Assembly: GCA_947330515.1 (NCBI GenBank)
Contig: CAMZOE010000043.1
Coordinates: 1 to 41,079, forward strand
Length of the DNA: 41,079 nucleotides
Direction of reading: 5' to 3'
From: an uncultured Mycoplasmataceae bacterium
GTDB lineage: Bacteria; Bacillota_I; Bacilli_A; Mycoplasmatales; Hepatoplasmataceae
The position numbers and the translations under genes were made by a program. The notes under the pieces are model-generated. The model searched no databases, was not told the origin of the DNA, and worked only from the letters and a program-made list of their open reading frames with translations. Positions 18,922 to 28,002 of this stretch are shown here, one piece after another. Position 1 is the first letter of the stretch. The number at the start of each line of letters is the position of its first letter.

Positions 18922-20100
18922 CTAATTATCTCCTTTTATTTTAAGAGGAGTTTTATTATTTAAACATCCTTGAAATCTTATATGATCACAATCATAAATA
19001 GCAAAATCTATCAGTAAACTTAATTCTTTATAATTTAAAATTTCTTTTGATTTTAAATATGTTTGTTCTAAAATTGAAAAAAATATTCAATTAGGTAATT
19101 ATCTAATACATTCACAATTCTCCTCATTGAAAAATTGTGTTTTTATAAAATTATGAGCATATTTTATGTGTAACTCTTTCATAATCATAATTAATAATAG
19201 TTTGTTCAATAGTTTTAATTTTTTGTAAGCGTTTTTAATATTTAAAATTACAATAATGTTACCTTTATTCATTAATCAATAAACTTCATTATTAAAATCA
19301 TCAAGAGTAGTTAACAACACTTAAATATAGTCACTCTTCTTTTACTTTTATTTGAGTTATATCAACATATATATTTGTTATATGGTAAAGAAAAAGTTCA
19401 ATTACTGTTAATTAAATTAATCTTTTTAACTTTTAAATTTTTATCTTTTTCTTAATTTTGTTTTTGATTTTAAATTTAGTTTTTTTAAATATTTTAATGA
19501 TGGTTTCTTTGAAATTACAATGTTTTTTTGTTTAAAAGAATAATAATCATTTATATCCATATGTACTTTTTCTTTCTATAGAAAACATTATAGATCATTT
19601 AAAGTAGATTTTTATCATAATTATAAGTTTCTTTTTTTTGACCTTTTCTCAATCAATAATTATAGCTTTGTCTGCTCATTCCTAGAATTTTACATAAAAA
19701 GTTTTATTGAAAATTTTTTAGAATCATTTTCTTCCGATTTTCTTTAATTATTTTATATTTATCACTATTGTTTTTAGGAATATTTTGTTTTTAAAATTTT
19801 CACAATATCATTCAAGTTGTTCTCTTGTTAGATTACTAGCAACTGTAATTTATTTTTTTTAGTTTTTTTAATCTTCCTGGTAGTTTTTTTCTTGTTAAGT
19901 CCCATTATTACTTTTATTCTTTCATTTATTAATTTTTTATCTCATCATTTTATTAATTGTTTTCGTGCTTCAATTTTATTTGATTTACTTTGGCGTTTTT
20001 TAATTATTTCTTTTTCAAGAAAAAAGTTGATTTACCGTTTCTATATCTTATTGCATAATTATATTTAATTTTTCAATTTAAATATTTGTCTCACTTTAAT
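18922..20100 (-). pseudogene. Degraded IS3-family (IS150-like) transposase, orfA and orfB relics
   Basis: No intact frame exists, but translating the minus strand in code 4 with frame changes recovers the family order. An orfA-like part at about 19870-20085 contains KWDKYLNWKIKYNYAIRYRNGKS, then EKEIIKKRQSKSN. Between the two parts lies LTREQLEWYCENFKNKI (about 19800-19850). The orfB-like part begins with LCKILGMSRQSYNYWL (about 19640-19690); WLYLSV lies near 19335. The C-terminal end, SMRRIVNVLDNYLIEYFF, is followed by a frameshift and then YKELSLLIDFAIYD and HIRFQGCLNNKTPL, stopping at 18922. Stops and frameshifts are scattered throughout, so it is inactive. I could not define its terminal inverted repeats. 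Confidence 0.75.
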
Positions 20101-20105
20101 AACTT

Positions 20106-20139
20106 AAAATACCTGACTTCTAAAGAAATCAGGTATTTT
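20106..20139. terminator. Terminator downstream of dnaK
   Basis: Stem 20106-20120 with 20125-20139 (AAAATACCTGACTTC / GAAATCAGGTATTTT, one mismatch), followed on the minus strand by T residues, 47 bases after the dnaK stop. Confidence 0.85.
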
Positions 20140-20185
20140 AATTTTATAATTTTAAATTTAAAATAAATTATTTAAATCATTAAAA

Positions 20186-22066
20186 TTATCTTCTAGGTTT
20201 TTTTGGTGCTGAAGGTAATTTTTGTGATTGAGGTGGTCTACCTTGAGGTGGTCTACCTTGAGCAGGTCTACCTTGAGTTGGTCTACCTTGAGGTGGTCTT
20301 CCTTGAGGTGGTCTACCTTGAGGTGGTCTACCTTGAGGTGGTCTTCCTTGAGGTGGTCTTCCTTGAGGTGGTCTTCCTTGAGGGGCAGGTGCAGCTGGTC
20401 TTGGAGCAGGTGCAGCTGGTCTTGGAGCAGGTGCAGCTGGTCTTGGAGCAGGTGCAGCTGGTCTTGGAGCAGGTGCTGGTGCAGCAGCTGGTCTTGGAGC
20501 AGGTTTTGATGCTGCAGGAGCAGGTGCAGTTGAATTATTTCTTTTTCATGAAAGGATTGAATCTCTCATACGTTTTTTATCTGCATCTTTATTAGAAGAA
20601 GCTTCTCTAATGATTTTTTCAATTTCATCATCTGATAAAGTTTCAGAATTTTCAATAGTAACTTTTTTAACATTACCAGTTTTTTTGTCTAATGCTGATA
20701 CATCAAGAATACCATTGACATCGATTGAGAATGAAACTTCAATTTGAGGAATTCCTGCAGGTGCTTTATCAATACCGCTTAATAATAAGTTTCCTAAGAA
20801 TTTATTATCTTCTACCATATATCTTTCACCTTGGAAAACTTTAACTTCAACTTTAGATTGATTTGCAACTACTGTTGAAAAAATACGTTTTGATGTTGTA
20901 GGAATTGAAGAGTTTCTAGGAATTAATACAGTCATAACTCCCCCTCTTGTTTCAACACCTAATGAAAGAGGAGTAACATCTAATAATAAAATATCTGTAA
21001 CTTCTCCTGTAAGAACTGAAGCTTGAATTGCAGCTCCCATTGCTACTACTTCATCAGGATTAACTGTTGAATTAGGTTTTTTATTTAATCTTGTTTCAAT
21101 TAAAGTTCTAATGTAAGGAATTCTTGTAGTTCCACCAACTAAAATAATTTCATCGATATCTTGAATTGATACTCCCGAATCATTAATTGCTTGTTCAATA
21201 GGTTCTATTGTTTTATCAATAGCAGGTCCAACTAGTTCTTCAAATTGTGTTCTTGAAAATTTAGTTTCAATATGTAATGGACCAGCATCACTTGAAGCGA
21301 TGAATGGTAATGAAATAGTTGTTTCTAACACTGAAGAAAGATTTTTTTTCGCTTTTTCAGCTTCTTCTTTCATTCTTTGTAATGCCATTTTATCTGTAAT
21401 TAGATCAATACCATATTCTTGTTTAAATCCATCAACTAAGAAATCAACGATAATGTTGTCAAGATCGTCTCCTCCTAATTTATTATCTCCTGCAGTTGCA
21501 AGAACTTCAAAAGTACCATTAGAAATTTCTAAAACTGAAACGTCAAATGTTCCTCCACCGAAGTCATAAACTAAAATTGTTTCTTCTTTATCTAATTTTT
21601 CGATTCCATAAGCTAATGCAGCAGCAGTTGGTTCATTGATAATTCTTTGAACATTAAGACCAGCAATTTTACCAGAATTTTTTGTTGCATTACGTTGTGA
21701 ATCATCGAAATAAGCAGGAACTGTAATAATTGCTTCTGAAATTGGTTCACCAAGTTTTTTTTCTGCATATTCTTTTAAATGTGCAAGAATCATTCCAGAA
21801 ATTTGTTCAGGTTTATATTTTTTTCCCCCAATTTCAAATTCGTGATTTGTTCCCATAAATCTTTTAACAGAAACTATTGTATCAGGATTTGTAAGTGCTT
21901 GTCTTTTAGCAGCATCACCAACAATAATTTCTCCATCTTTAAAGGCAACTACAGAAGGTGTAGTTCTATTACCTTCGGGATTTTCTAGGATTTTTGCTTT
22001 ACCGTTTTCGTAAACTGAAACAACAGAATTAGTTGTTCCCAAGTCAATACCTATAACTTTACCCAT
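20186..22066 (-). CDS. dnaK: Hsp70 chaperone DnaK with a repetitive Pro-rich C-terminal tail in place of most of the lid
   Basis: DnaK binds unfolded peptides under ATP control with DnaJ and GrpE. The 626-residue product starts at 22066 (AAGGAG site; [14 protein letters not shown]). The ATPase domain is normal, with [13 protein letters not shown] and [12 protein letters not shown], and the substrate-binding beta domain ends near residue 473 (KVTIEN). The helical lid normally continues for about 130 residues. Here only about 33 are left (474-506). After a UGA Trp at 507, a 120-residue low-complexity tail begins: five PAPRPAA-type units, then ten PQGRP pentapeptides (with single T and A variants), ending in a basic KKPRR-like tip. 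The tail is encoded by near-perfect 21-base and 15-base tandem repeats. No CIRCE element is seen upstream. Confidence 0.95.
20230..20380 (-). repeat. 15-base tandem repeat array encoding PQGRP in dnaK
   Basis: Ten consecutive units of the form CCT-CAA-GGA/T-AGA-CCA on the minus strand, with synonymous GGA/GGT changes and two units with a first-codon substitution (Thr, Ala). All are in the dnaK frame, so copy-number changes would keep the frame. Confidence 0.92.
20381..20515 (-). repeat. 21-base tandem repeat array encoding PAPRPAA in dnaK
   Basis: Four near-identical 21-base units plus one variant unit encode Ala/Pro/Arg heptapeptides (APAPRPA) in the dnaK frame. The array is markedly more GC-rich than the surrounding genome. 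Confidence 0.88.
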
Positions 22067-22379
22067 AAATTCTCCTTCCATTAAACATAATATGTTTAAT
22101 TTTTTTATAAAACTATTAGAAAATAAAAAATGTATTAAAAGCAAAATAATCAATATTTTGTTTCCAAAAAATAATGTATAAAATGTGTATAAAAAAAATA
22201 CTTTTTTTACTTATAAAATATATTCACACAAAACTATACTATAAAATTAGAAGCCTTTTAATATCCTAAATCTAACATTTTAATTATATCAAATTATTAT
22301 TACTTTAAATTTTTTTAATGATAAATATGCTATTTTATAATGAAATTTACAATTCTAATAATCTTCATTATTTACAATT
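22067..22379. other. Intergenic region upstream of dnaK
   Basis: About 310 AT-rich bases between the start of dnaK and the end of the beta-helix gene. It holds the palindrome at 22081-22099 and one of the two 25-base tandem copies at 22346-22395. I found no CIRCE (TTAGCACTC-N9-GAGTGCTAA) and could not choose a promoter with confidence. Confidence 0.5.
22081..22099. promoter_or_regulatory. Palindrome TTAAACAT-AAT-ATGTTTAA in the dnaK leader
   Basis: A perfect 8-base inverted repeat with a three-base spacer lies two bases upstream of the dnaK ribosome-binding site. It could be a repressor operator or an RNA hairpin near the ribosome site. It does not match CIRCE. Confidence 0.5.
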
Positions 22380-22395
22380 CTAATAATCTTCATTA
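22346..22395. repeat. Perfect 25-base tandem duplication at the 3-prime end of the beta-helix gene
   Basis: The 25-base unit at 22346-22370 is repeated exactly at 22371-22395. One copy contains the last codons and TAG stop of the minus-strand gene; the other lies just downstream of that stop. Confidence 0.9.
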
Positions 22396-25300
22396 TCATT
22401 TTGTTTAGAAATTAAATTTTGTTTAGAAATAATTGATTTTAAAAATTTATATTTTCCGTTAATAATTGTTTCATTTATCATTGTTTCTTCAAGTTTAACT
22501 ATTCCTTTAATTTTAGAGTTATTTATTTTAGAAAAAGAAATATTAATATTGCCATCAACTGAAGAAAAAAAGATATTAGAATTTTTAACTAAAACTTCCT
22601 TGTTAAGTAAAGAATTTTTGATAACGCTATATTCTAAAAAAGCACTATCATTTAATAAAGAATCTGTTACCGTAGAACAAAAAACTCTTGCTCGATCATG
22701 AAGTTCTGATGAAGATACATTAGAATTAATAATTTTAACTTCATTTAAAAGACGACAATCACTAATATTAGAATCACTAATTAAAACACTATCGCTTAGG
22801 AAAGATTTCTCAATAAATGCATTTTTAACTTTAGAAGAATTTTCAATTTCAGAAGCATAGATAATGCTTGATTGAACAAAAGAATTATCCGAAATAACAC
22901 ATTTTTCTATCTTTGCATTAGTTAAATATGTATTATTTTGAATTTTGGATTGTAAAATTTCTGAAGATATAATTTTAGAAAGACCATTTATTATTGAATT
23001 TCCACTGATTTTAGAATTATTGATTGTGCAACTATTTTCAATAACAACACGATCATAAATTCAAGTATTACCCATAATTAAATTAGAACCAATAATTTTA
23101 GCTTTTGCTGAAATAACTGAAATATCTTGAATAAAAGTATGACCATTAATATATGATTTTCCTAAGATTCTTGATGAACCAGAAACTCTAACATTATTTC
23201 TTAAGATTGCTTGTTGAGAAATTTTAGCATTATCTGAAACAATTACAGAATCAAAAATTTTTGCAGAATCAAAAATTTTTGCATTTCCATAAACTACTGC
23301 TTTATCATAAATTCAACTTTTTCCATTTTTTGATAAATTTTCTAGTGTTTCAACATAACCACCAAAATCATTTTTCTTAACATCATCAAATGATTGATTA
23401 GCTTGAATTTGATAAACAGTGATTGTTTTATCTAATTTTTCATCATAAATAACTTTTCTTCGATTAGTTAATTTAAATTTAGGATTAGATTTTTGATAAT
23501 TTTGAATTTCAATATTTTCAACAATAACCTTATATTGTGGAAATTTTTTCAATGTTTTAATTCATTGTTTACCAAACTCATTATTTTCAAAAACAATAAT
23601 TTCATTATTTTTAGGTAAATTTAAAAGAAAATCTCCAAAAATTTTTGTACTTCCTTTAGTAATTAAATTTGCTTTAATAATGATATTACCAAAAAATCTA
23701 CTATCATTGAAAATATAAGCATCTCCTAAAATTTTAGCATTTTCAAAAATCATTGATTTTCCATAAATAAAAATTTTTGATGAAGGTGAACCAACAATAG
23801 CATTATCAAAAATTTTAACATGATGATGAATGTTAATTGTTCCTCTTAAAACTGCATTATTTTTAATAATAACATTATTACTAATTGTTATTTTTCCGTC
23901 AAGAGAAGCATTATCTAAGATAGAAACAGATCCTTGAATAGTAACATTTCCGCTTAAAGTAGCATTCCCCATAATTTGCATTTTTTTACTTGAATTATTT
24001 TCTAAATAACATTTTTCTAGGATTCTAGCATTCTCATAAATATAAACATTTCCTTTTATTGCTCCTACTGAAATAGCAACTTTTGTATTTCCAAAAATTT
24101 TAACAAAATAATTTTTTTGACCATCAATTATTGTTTTTTTATAAATCATTGCATTGTCAGTAACAAATGATCGATTAACTAAAGCATTATCTTTAATAAT
24201 TGCTAATTTTTCAACTTTTGTAGTTTTAACAATTGCTTTTCCAGAAATAATAGCATTATCTTTTATTAGTGATTTTTCACTAATAATTGCTTCTTCTACA
24301 ACTCTAGAGTTATCAATTGCAGATGAACCTTTCTCAATTCAAGAATTATTTAATTGAGAAAGGTTAAAAAGTGATGAAACATATCCACCAATCTCGTTAG
24401 AAGAATAATTTTTAATATCTCTCAATAATCTTATTGGAAAAATAAATTCGTTTTTATATTTTACTTTTTCATCTCATAATACTTCATATTTAAGAGAATT
24501 AGTAATTGATAACTCTTGAAGTTTTTGGAAATTTATTTCTTTAAAAAAAGAATTTGCTGAATAGAAATTAAAAGTTATATTATTATTTTTAGTAATAATT
24601 TTACTTAAATTTTGAACAAGAATATTTTTGTTTTTATAATCAATAATATAAAAATTTATAGTTTTTAAAAAAGGATTTTTAACAATTCTTTGAATTATTG
24701 AAATATCAATAAATGTAGTATCCAAAATATCAATATTATTTAAATCAGGAAAATACTCAATCAAATCAATATTATTTTCATATTTAAAAGAAAAATCTTT
24801 TGTTTTATTAAGTCCAGAAGTAAAATCATTTAAATCATCATTCAAGAATGACCCTTGTACATGTGTTAAATTTGTTCATTCTAACAAATTAACTTCTGCA
24901 AGTGAATAAACGGAATCATATTCTTTAATTTTAGAACTAATAATGTTTTTTAAGTATAAATTTTTATCATAACTTAAATAAACTTCTAAAATGTCTGTAA
25001 AAGAAAAATTTCCTTCTTCTAAAGCTTCTTCATTAAAAGTAAAACGATTTTTAGCACTAACACTAATACCATTTCTATTTCTCATAAATGCATCTATAGG
25101 ATCTTTTAAAATATTAAAACGATTAAAAAGGAAGAAAGATTTACGATAGCTTTCTTCTAATCATTCATAAAAAATATCATCTAAAATCAAATCAAATTTT
25201 TCAAGAATATAATCCTTTGAAATATCATTCAAGTGAACTTTATTAATATTTTTGCTAATAATATTTTCATTTAAAAAATATGTTAAAAAAATAACTATTT

Positions 25301-25682
25301 TTTCTTTTATTTTTAAAAAAACTTTATACAGTGGTTTACTTTTGTTGTCTTTTAATAAGGATTCAATATCCAAACCATCAAAAAGATCTTTTTGATCAAA
25401 TTTAAATCCTTGAAAATAAACTTTAACAACGGAAGACTTATTAATTTCATCAATAAAAAATACAAAAAAATCAGTCATATCAAATTCTAATACATTAATA
25501 GAAACTGTTTTATTATAATTGAAAATTGGTTTTTGAGTTTTTTTTCCAAAATTCTCAAAAATAAAATTTTCTTTTTGATATAAAAAATCTTTATCTTTTC
25601 TTAGTGGTAATACTAGTTCAAAATATTGATAAATGAAGGAATATATATCCCTTCCAAACAACATAACATTTTTATAATTCAT
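22380..25682 (-). CDS. 1100-residue protein with two beta-helix-like repeat modules
   Basis: I do not know a name for this protein. All parts lie in one frame once UGA is Trp. Residues 1 to about 420 are non-repetitive, rich in Phe, Asn and Lys, with no signal peptide. At about 430 and again at about 780 a cap motif GGYV...NLS...SWI appears. Each is followed by some 300 residues of short Ile/Val/Ala/Asn-rich units such as IYENARI, IFDNAIV, VYGNAKI and ISDNSFV. These give the spacing of a parallel beta-helix, as in YdcK-like or hexapeptide-type proteins. The end has a small repeat (ISKQN twice). A TATAAT box (25690-25695) sits seven bases before the ATG, suggesting a leaderless mRNA. Role: perhaps structural or binding. 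Confidence 0.8.
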
Positions 25683-25689
25683 ATTTAAT

Positions 25690-25695
25690 ATTATA
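25690..25695 (-). promoter_or_regulatory. -10 box directly before the beta-helix gene
   Basis: TATAAT on the minus strand is followed by seven bases and then the ATG at 25682, so transcription should begin at or next to the start codon. The upstream ATG at 25721 would lie above this promoter. Confidence 0.55.
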
Positions 25696-25722
25696 TCCTT
25701 AAAAGAGATATTAAAAAACAAA

Positions 25723-25748
25723 AAGGAATAATTAAAAAATTATTCCTT
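25723..25748 (-). terminator. Terminator-like hairpin downstream of tRNA-Trp
   Basis: A perfect 11-bp stem AAGGAATAATT/AATTATTCCTT (25723-25733 with 25738-25748) is followed on the minus strand by TTTTTGTTTTTT. It can end the minus-strand transcript coming from tRNA-Trp, before the beta-helix promoter. Confidence 0.75.
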
Positions 25749-26011
25749 GATTTTATATATTATATAATTTTAAAAACAATAGACATAATAAATTATGTAT
25801 AAAGTTTATTAATTTGTTTGGTTTGTTCGGTTTTGGTTTTTATTTTGGTTTCTTTTATTTATTTAAATTTGTCTACAGTCTACATAAATAATACTTTTAT
25901 TAAATAAATTTCATTTTCAAATATTCTTTACTAATACTTTACTTTTGATAAATACATTATAAACACAATTAATAAATAAAAAAAATTTTTTTTATTTTTT
26001 TTATTTATTAA

Positions 26012-26085
26012 TGGCGGGTGTTAAAGGAATCGAACCCTTACAACTGGTTTTGGAGACCATTGTTCTGCCACTAAACTAAACACCC
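26012..26085 (-). tRNA. trnW: tRNA-Trp (anticodon CCA)
   Basis: A 74-base cloverleaf on the minus strand. The acceptor arm GGGTGTT pairs with AACACCC, followed by discriminator G and an encoded CCA. The D arm is GTTTAGTGGCAGAAC, the anticodon loop is CTCCAAA giving anticodon CCA, and the T arm is AAGGG-TTCGATT-CCTTT. The first anticodon-stem pair looks like an A-G mismatch. It reads UGG. The UGA codons used throughout the window need a separate tRNA-Trp with anticodon UCA, which is not in the window. Confidence 0.95.
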
Positions 26086-26108
26086 AATTTATTAAATTAT
26101 TATTTTAA

Positions 26109-26114
26109 AGTATA
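26109..26114 (-). promoter_or_regulatory. -10 box for tRNA-Trp
   Basis: TGTATACT on the minus strand offers a TATACT -10 box about 24 bases before the tRNA 5-prime end. Confidence 0.4.
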
Positions 26115-26200
26115 CAATAAAATATATTTTTATTTAAAAATTTATCTTCTTATAACAAAAAAATCTAAAAAGAAACCTTTTCTTTTTGATAAAAAAAAAT

Positions 26201-26206
26201 TACAAT
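26201..26206 (+). promoter_or_regulatory. -10 box six bases before the ATG at 26213
   Basis: TACAAT followed by six bases and the ATG, with no ribosome site in between. This fits a leaderless transcript. Confidence 0.45.
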
Positions 26207-26212
26207 ATATTT

Positions 26213-26482
26213 ATGTTCAAACAAATAACAAATTTACAAAATTTCAACATCTTTTTAGGAGAAGAAAATGATTTACTTACAAGAAACAAAGAAAATGATC
26301 ATTTTCAGGAAGAAAGCATTGTTGAATATATTACCGAAACAGAAATAAATGAAACTATTGTAGAAACAATAATTAATAAATCTTTTTCTTATATTGATGC
26401 AAAAAATATTTATATAATTACTGATTCTAAACAAAAATTTTTAGAAATATGGATCCAAAATCTTGTATCTTTTTTAAAATAA
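26213..26482 (+). CDS. Small acidic hypothetical protein
   Basis: I do not recognise the 89-residue product. It is acidic and Asn/Glu-rich with a central run ESIVEYITETEINETIVETIINKSFSY, and ends IWIQNLVSFLK. There is no signal peptide or membrane segment. No Shine-Dalgarno site precedes the ATG; a TACAAT box six bases upstream suggests a leaderless mRNA. A clear terminator follows, so it is a single-gene transcript at the left edge of the accessory region, just beyond tRNA-Trp and transcribed away from it. It could be a regulator or antitoxin-sized protein, but nothing in the sequence shows that. Confidence 0.6.
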   Translation: MFKQITNLQNFNIFLGEENDLLTRNKENDHFQEESIVEYITETEINETIVETIINKSFSYIDAKNIYIITDSKQKFLEIWIQNLVSFLK

Positions 26483-26488
26483 AAAATA

Positions 26489-26523
26489 AAAATAAGAACC
26501 AAATTAAAAGGGTTCTTATTTTT
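26489..26523 (+). terminator. Terminator after the small gene at 26213
   Basis: Stem AAAATAAGAACC/GGTTCTTATTTT (26489-26500 with 26511-26522) followed by T residues. Confidence 0.85.
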
Positions 26524-26571
26524 ATTTTAAAAAAGATATAAAATAAAAGATAAATTTTAGAAAGGACAAAT

Positions 26572-27984
26572 ATGGAAAAATTTTTAATTATTTTATTAGA
26601 AAGTATAGTTTTATTATTGATAATAATAATAATAATTTTATTTATAATAAGAATGTTTTTAAAAAAGAAAAAAATTAACTTAAATGTTGACTCAATAAAT
26701 ACTACTAGTGAAATGACTTTAGTAAAAAAACATTATTTCAAAAGATGATCTAGCATCTCTTTAAATACATGAGCAATTCCACTTTCAAGTGATTTTGAGT
26801 TTCAAAAGATTAATATTATCGAAAGTAAAGAAGTTCACGGTCACGTTTTGATTGTTGGTGGGAGCGGAAGCGGAAAAACACAAAAAATTATTTTACCGTT
26901 TATTTTAATGAATGCTCAAGCAAAAGAAAAACCATCATTCATTATCAACGATGTAAAAGGAGAAATTTTCCAAGAAACTAATAATTATTTAAGAAGAAAT
27001 GAATATAATCTAATTCAATTAACATTTGAATTAGATAAAAAAAATTTGAATTATTTTAATCCATTATTAACTATTTATAATGCAAAAGACAAGCCATTAA
27101 TTTTAGTAAATAAAATGCACTTAATTGCAGATTTTATTTTCGATGATGAAGATGTTAAAGATCCTTTTTGAAATGCAAAAGCAAAAGATGTTTTTTTTGG
27201 TTTAATTTATTTTCTTTTAGAAAAAGAAGTAAGAAGTGAGGAATTTACATTTAAAAAAATAATGACTATTTTTGATAATCTTAATTTAATTAAAGATGAA
27301 ATTATTGATAGAAAAGAAAAAAGTTATTTCTTTTTAAAAGAATTTTTAATAAAAAAAGAATCATCTAAAACAATAGAAAGTATTTTTGTTACTTTCAGAG
27401 GAAAACTCTCCCCTTACTGTGATGGTGTAGTAAATATTATCAATCAAAAAAACAATTTTGAAATTAATGATTTAATTAATGAACCAACTGCACTATTTAT
27501 TAAGAATCCCATTCATGATGAAAGTATTAAAAATTTTATTAGTTTGGTAATCTATCAACTTAACACAGAACTTATTAATAATGAGAAAATAACCCTTTCT
27601 AGGCCAATAATTAATCTTCTTGATGAATTTGGTTCATTTGTTAAAATTAAAAATTTTGAAGAATGACTTTCAATTAGTAGACAAAAAAATATTTGATATT
27701 TAATTGCAATTCAAAATATTGCTTTATTTGAAAATAAATATGGAAATATTTCAAAATACTCTTCTAATTTTCTATATGAATATTTTGTTGGTGGTGGAGA
27801 TAGAAAAAGTTATGAATATTTTGTTAAAGATTATAATGACATTAAAAAAGAAAATAAAGCTTTAATAAGTTTTAATTATTTTCATACTTTGTCACAAGAT
27901 GAAATAATCTTAAAACAAAAAAAAGAATTGCCAAAAATAAAAAAGTTTGATAATATTTGAAAAATTAATGATACTTACTTATAA
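26572..27984 (+). CDS. VirD4/TraG-type coupling ATPase
   Basis: Type IV coupling proteins link a relaxase-DNA complex to the secretion channel and pump DNA with ATP. The 470-residue product begins after an AAAGGA site. It has one N-terminal membrane segment (about residues 5-30), then Walker A GGSGSGKT at 96-103, and a TraG-like stretch with FIINDVKGEIFQ (usually DPKGE) and NYFNPL, then FWNAKAKDVFFGLIYFL. Walker B is INLLDEFGSF with D351. UGA Trp codons occur before the Walker A and around 370-390. It is shorter than conjugative TraG proteins of mycoplasma ICEs. It lies 18 bases before the helicase gene, likely in one operon, and near a relaxase gene, which supports a mobilization role. A HerA-like defence ATPase is a less likely alternative. 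Confidence 0.82.
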
Positions 27985-28002
27985 TTTAAACAAGGTGAAA
28001 AA

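Larger units (their letters stand above)
25683..26011. other. Intergenic region between the beta-helix gene and tRNA-Trp
   Basis: About 330 bases with no gene. It contains the hairpin at 25723-25748, a G/T-rich stretch around 25815-25855, and a short direct repeat (GTCTACAGTCTACA near 25869). Nothing else is recognisable. Confidence 0.5.

Noticed and set aside
20230-20515. CRISPR-like array of short repeats.
   Set aside because: The units are direct, contiguous and in coding frame with no unique spacers; they encode the DnaK tail.
20203-20595. Two overlapping plus-strand open frames with Trp/Ser/Thr or Val/Glu/Leu repeats.
   Set aside because: They are mirror images of the tandem repeat in the minus-strand dnaK tail. 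No ribosome site precedes them, and the dnaK frame is continuous with a conserved domain.
21300-21988. Plus-strand frames inside dnaK.
   Set aside because: They are shadows of a conserved minus-strand coding region.
22067-22379. HrcA-CIRCE operator before dnaK.
   Set aside because: No TTAGCACTC-N9-GAGTGCTAA or close variant was found; only a different palindrome is present.
26012-26085. tRNA-Trp 3-prime end as an attachment site with a duplicated copy at the island border.
   Set aside because: I found no second copy of the tRNA 3-prime segment in the window, and the accessory genes lie on the 5-prime side of the tRNA.
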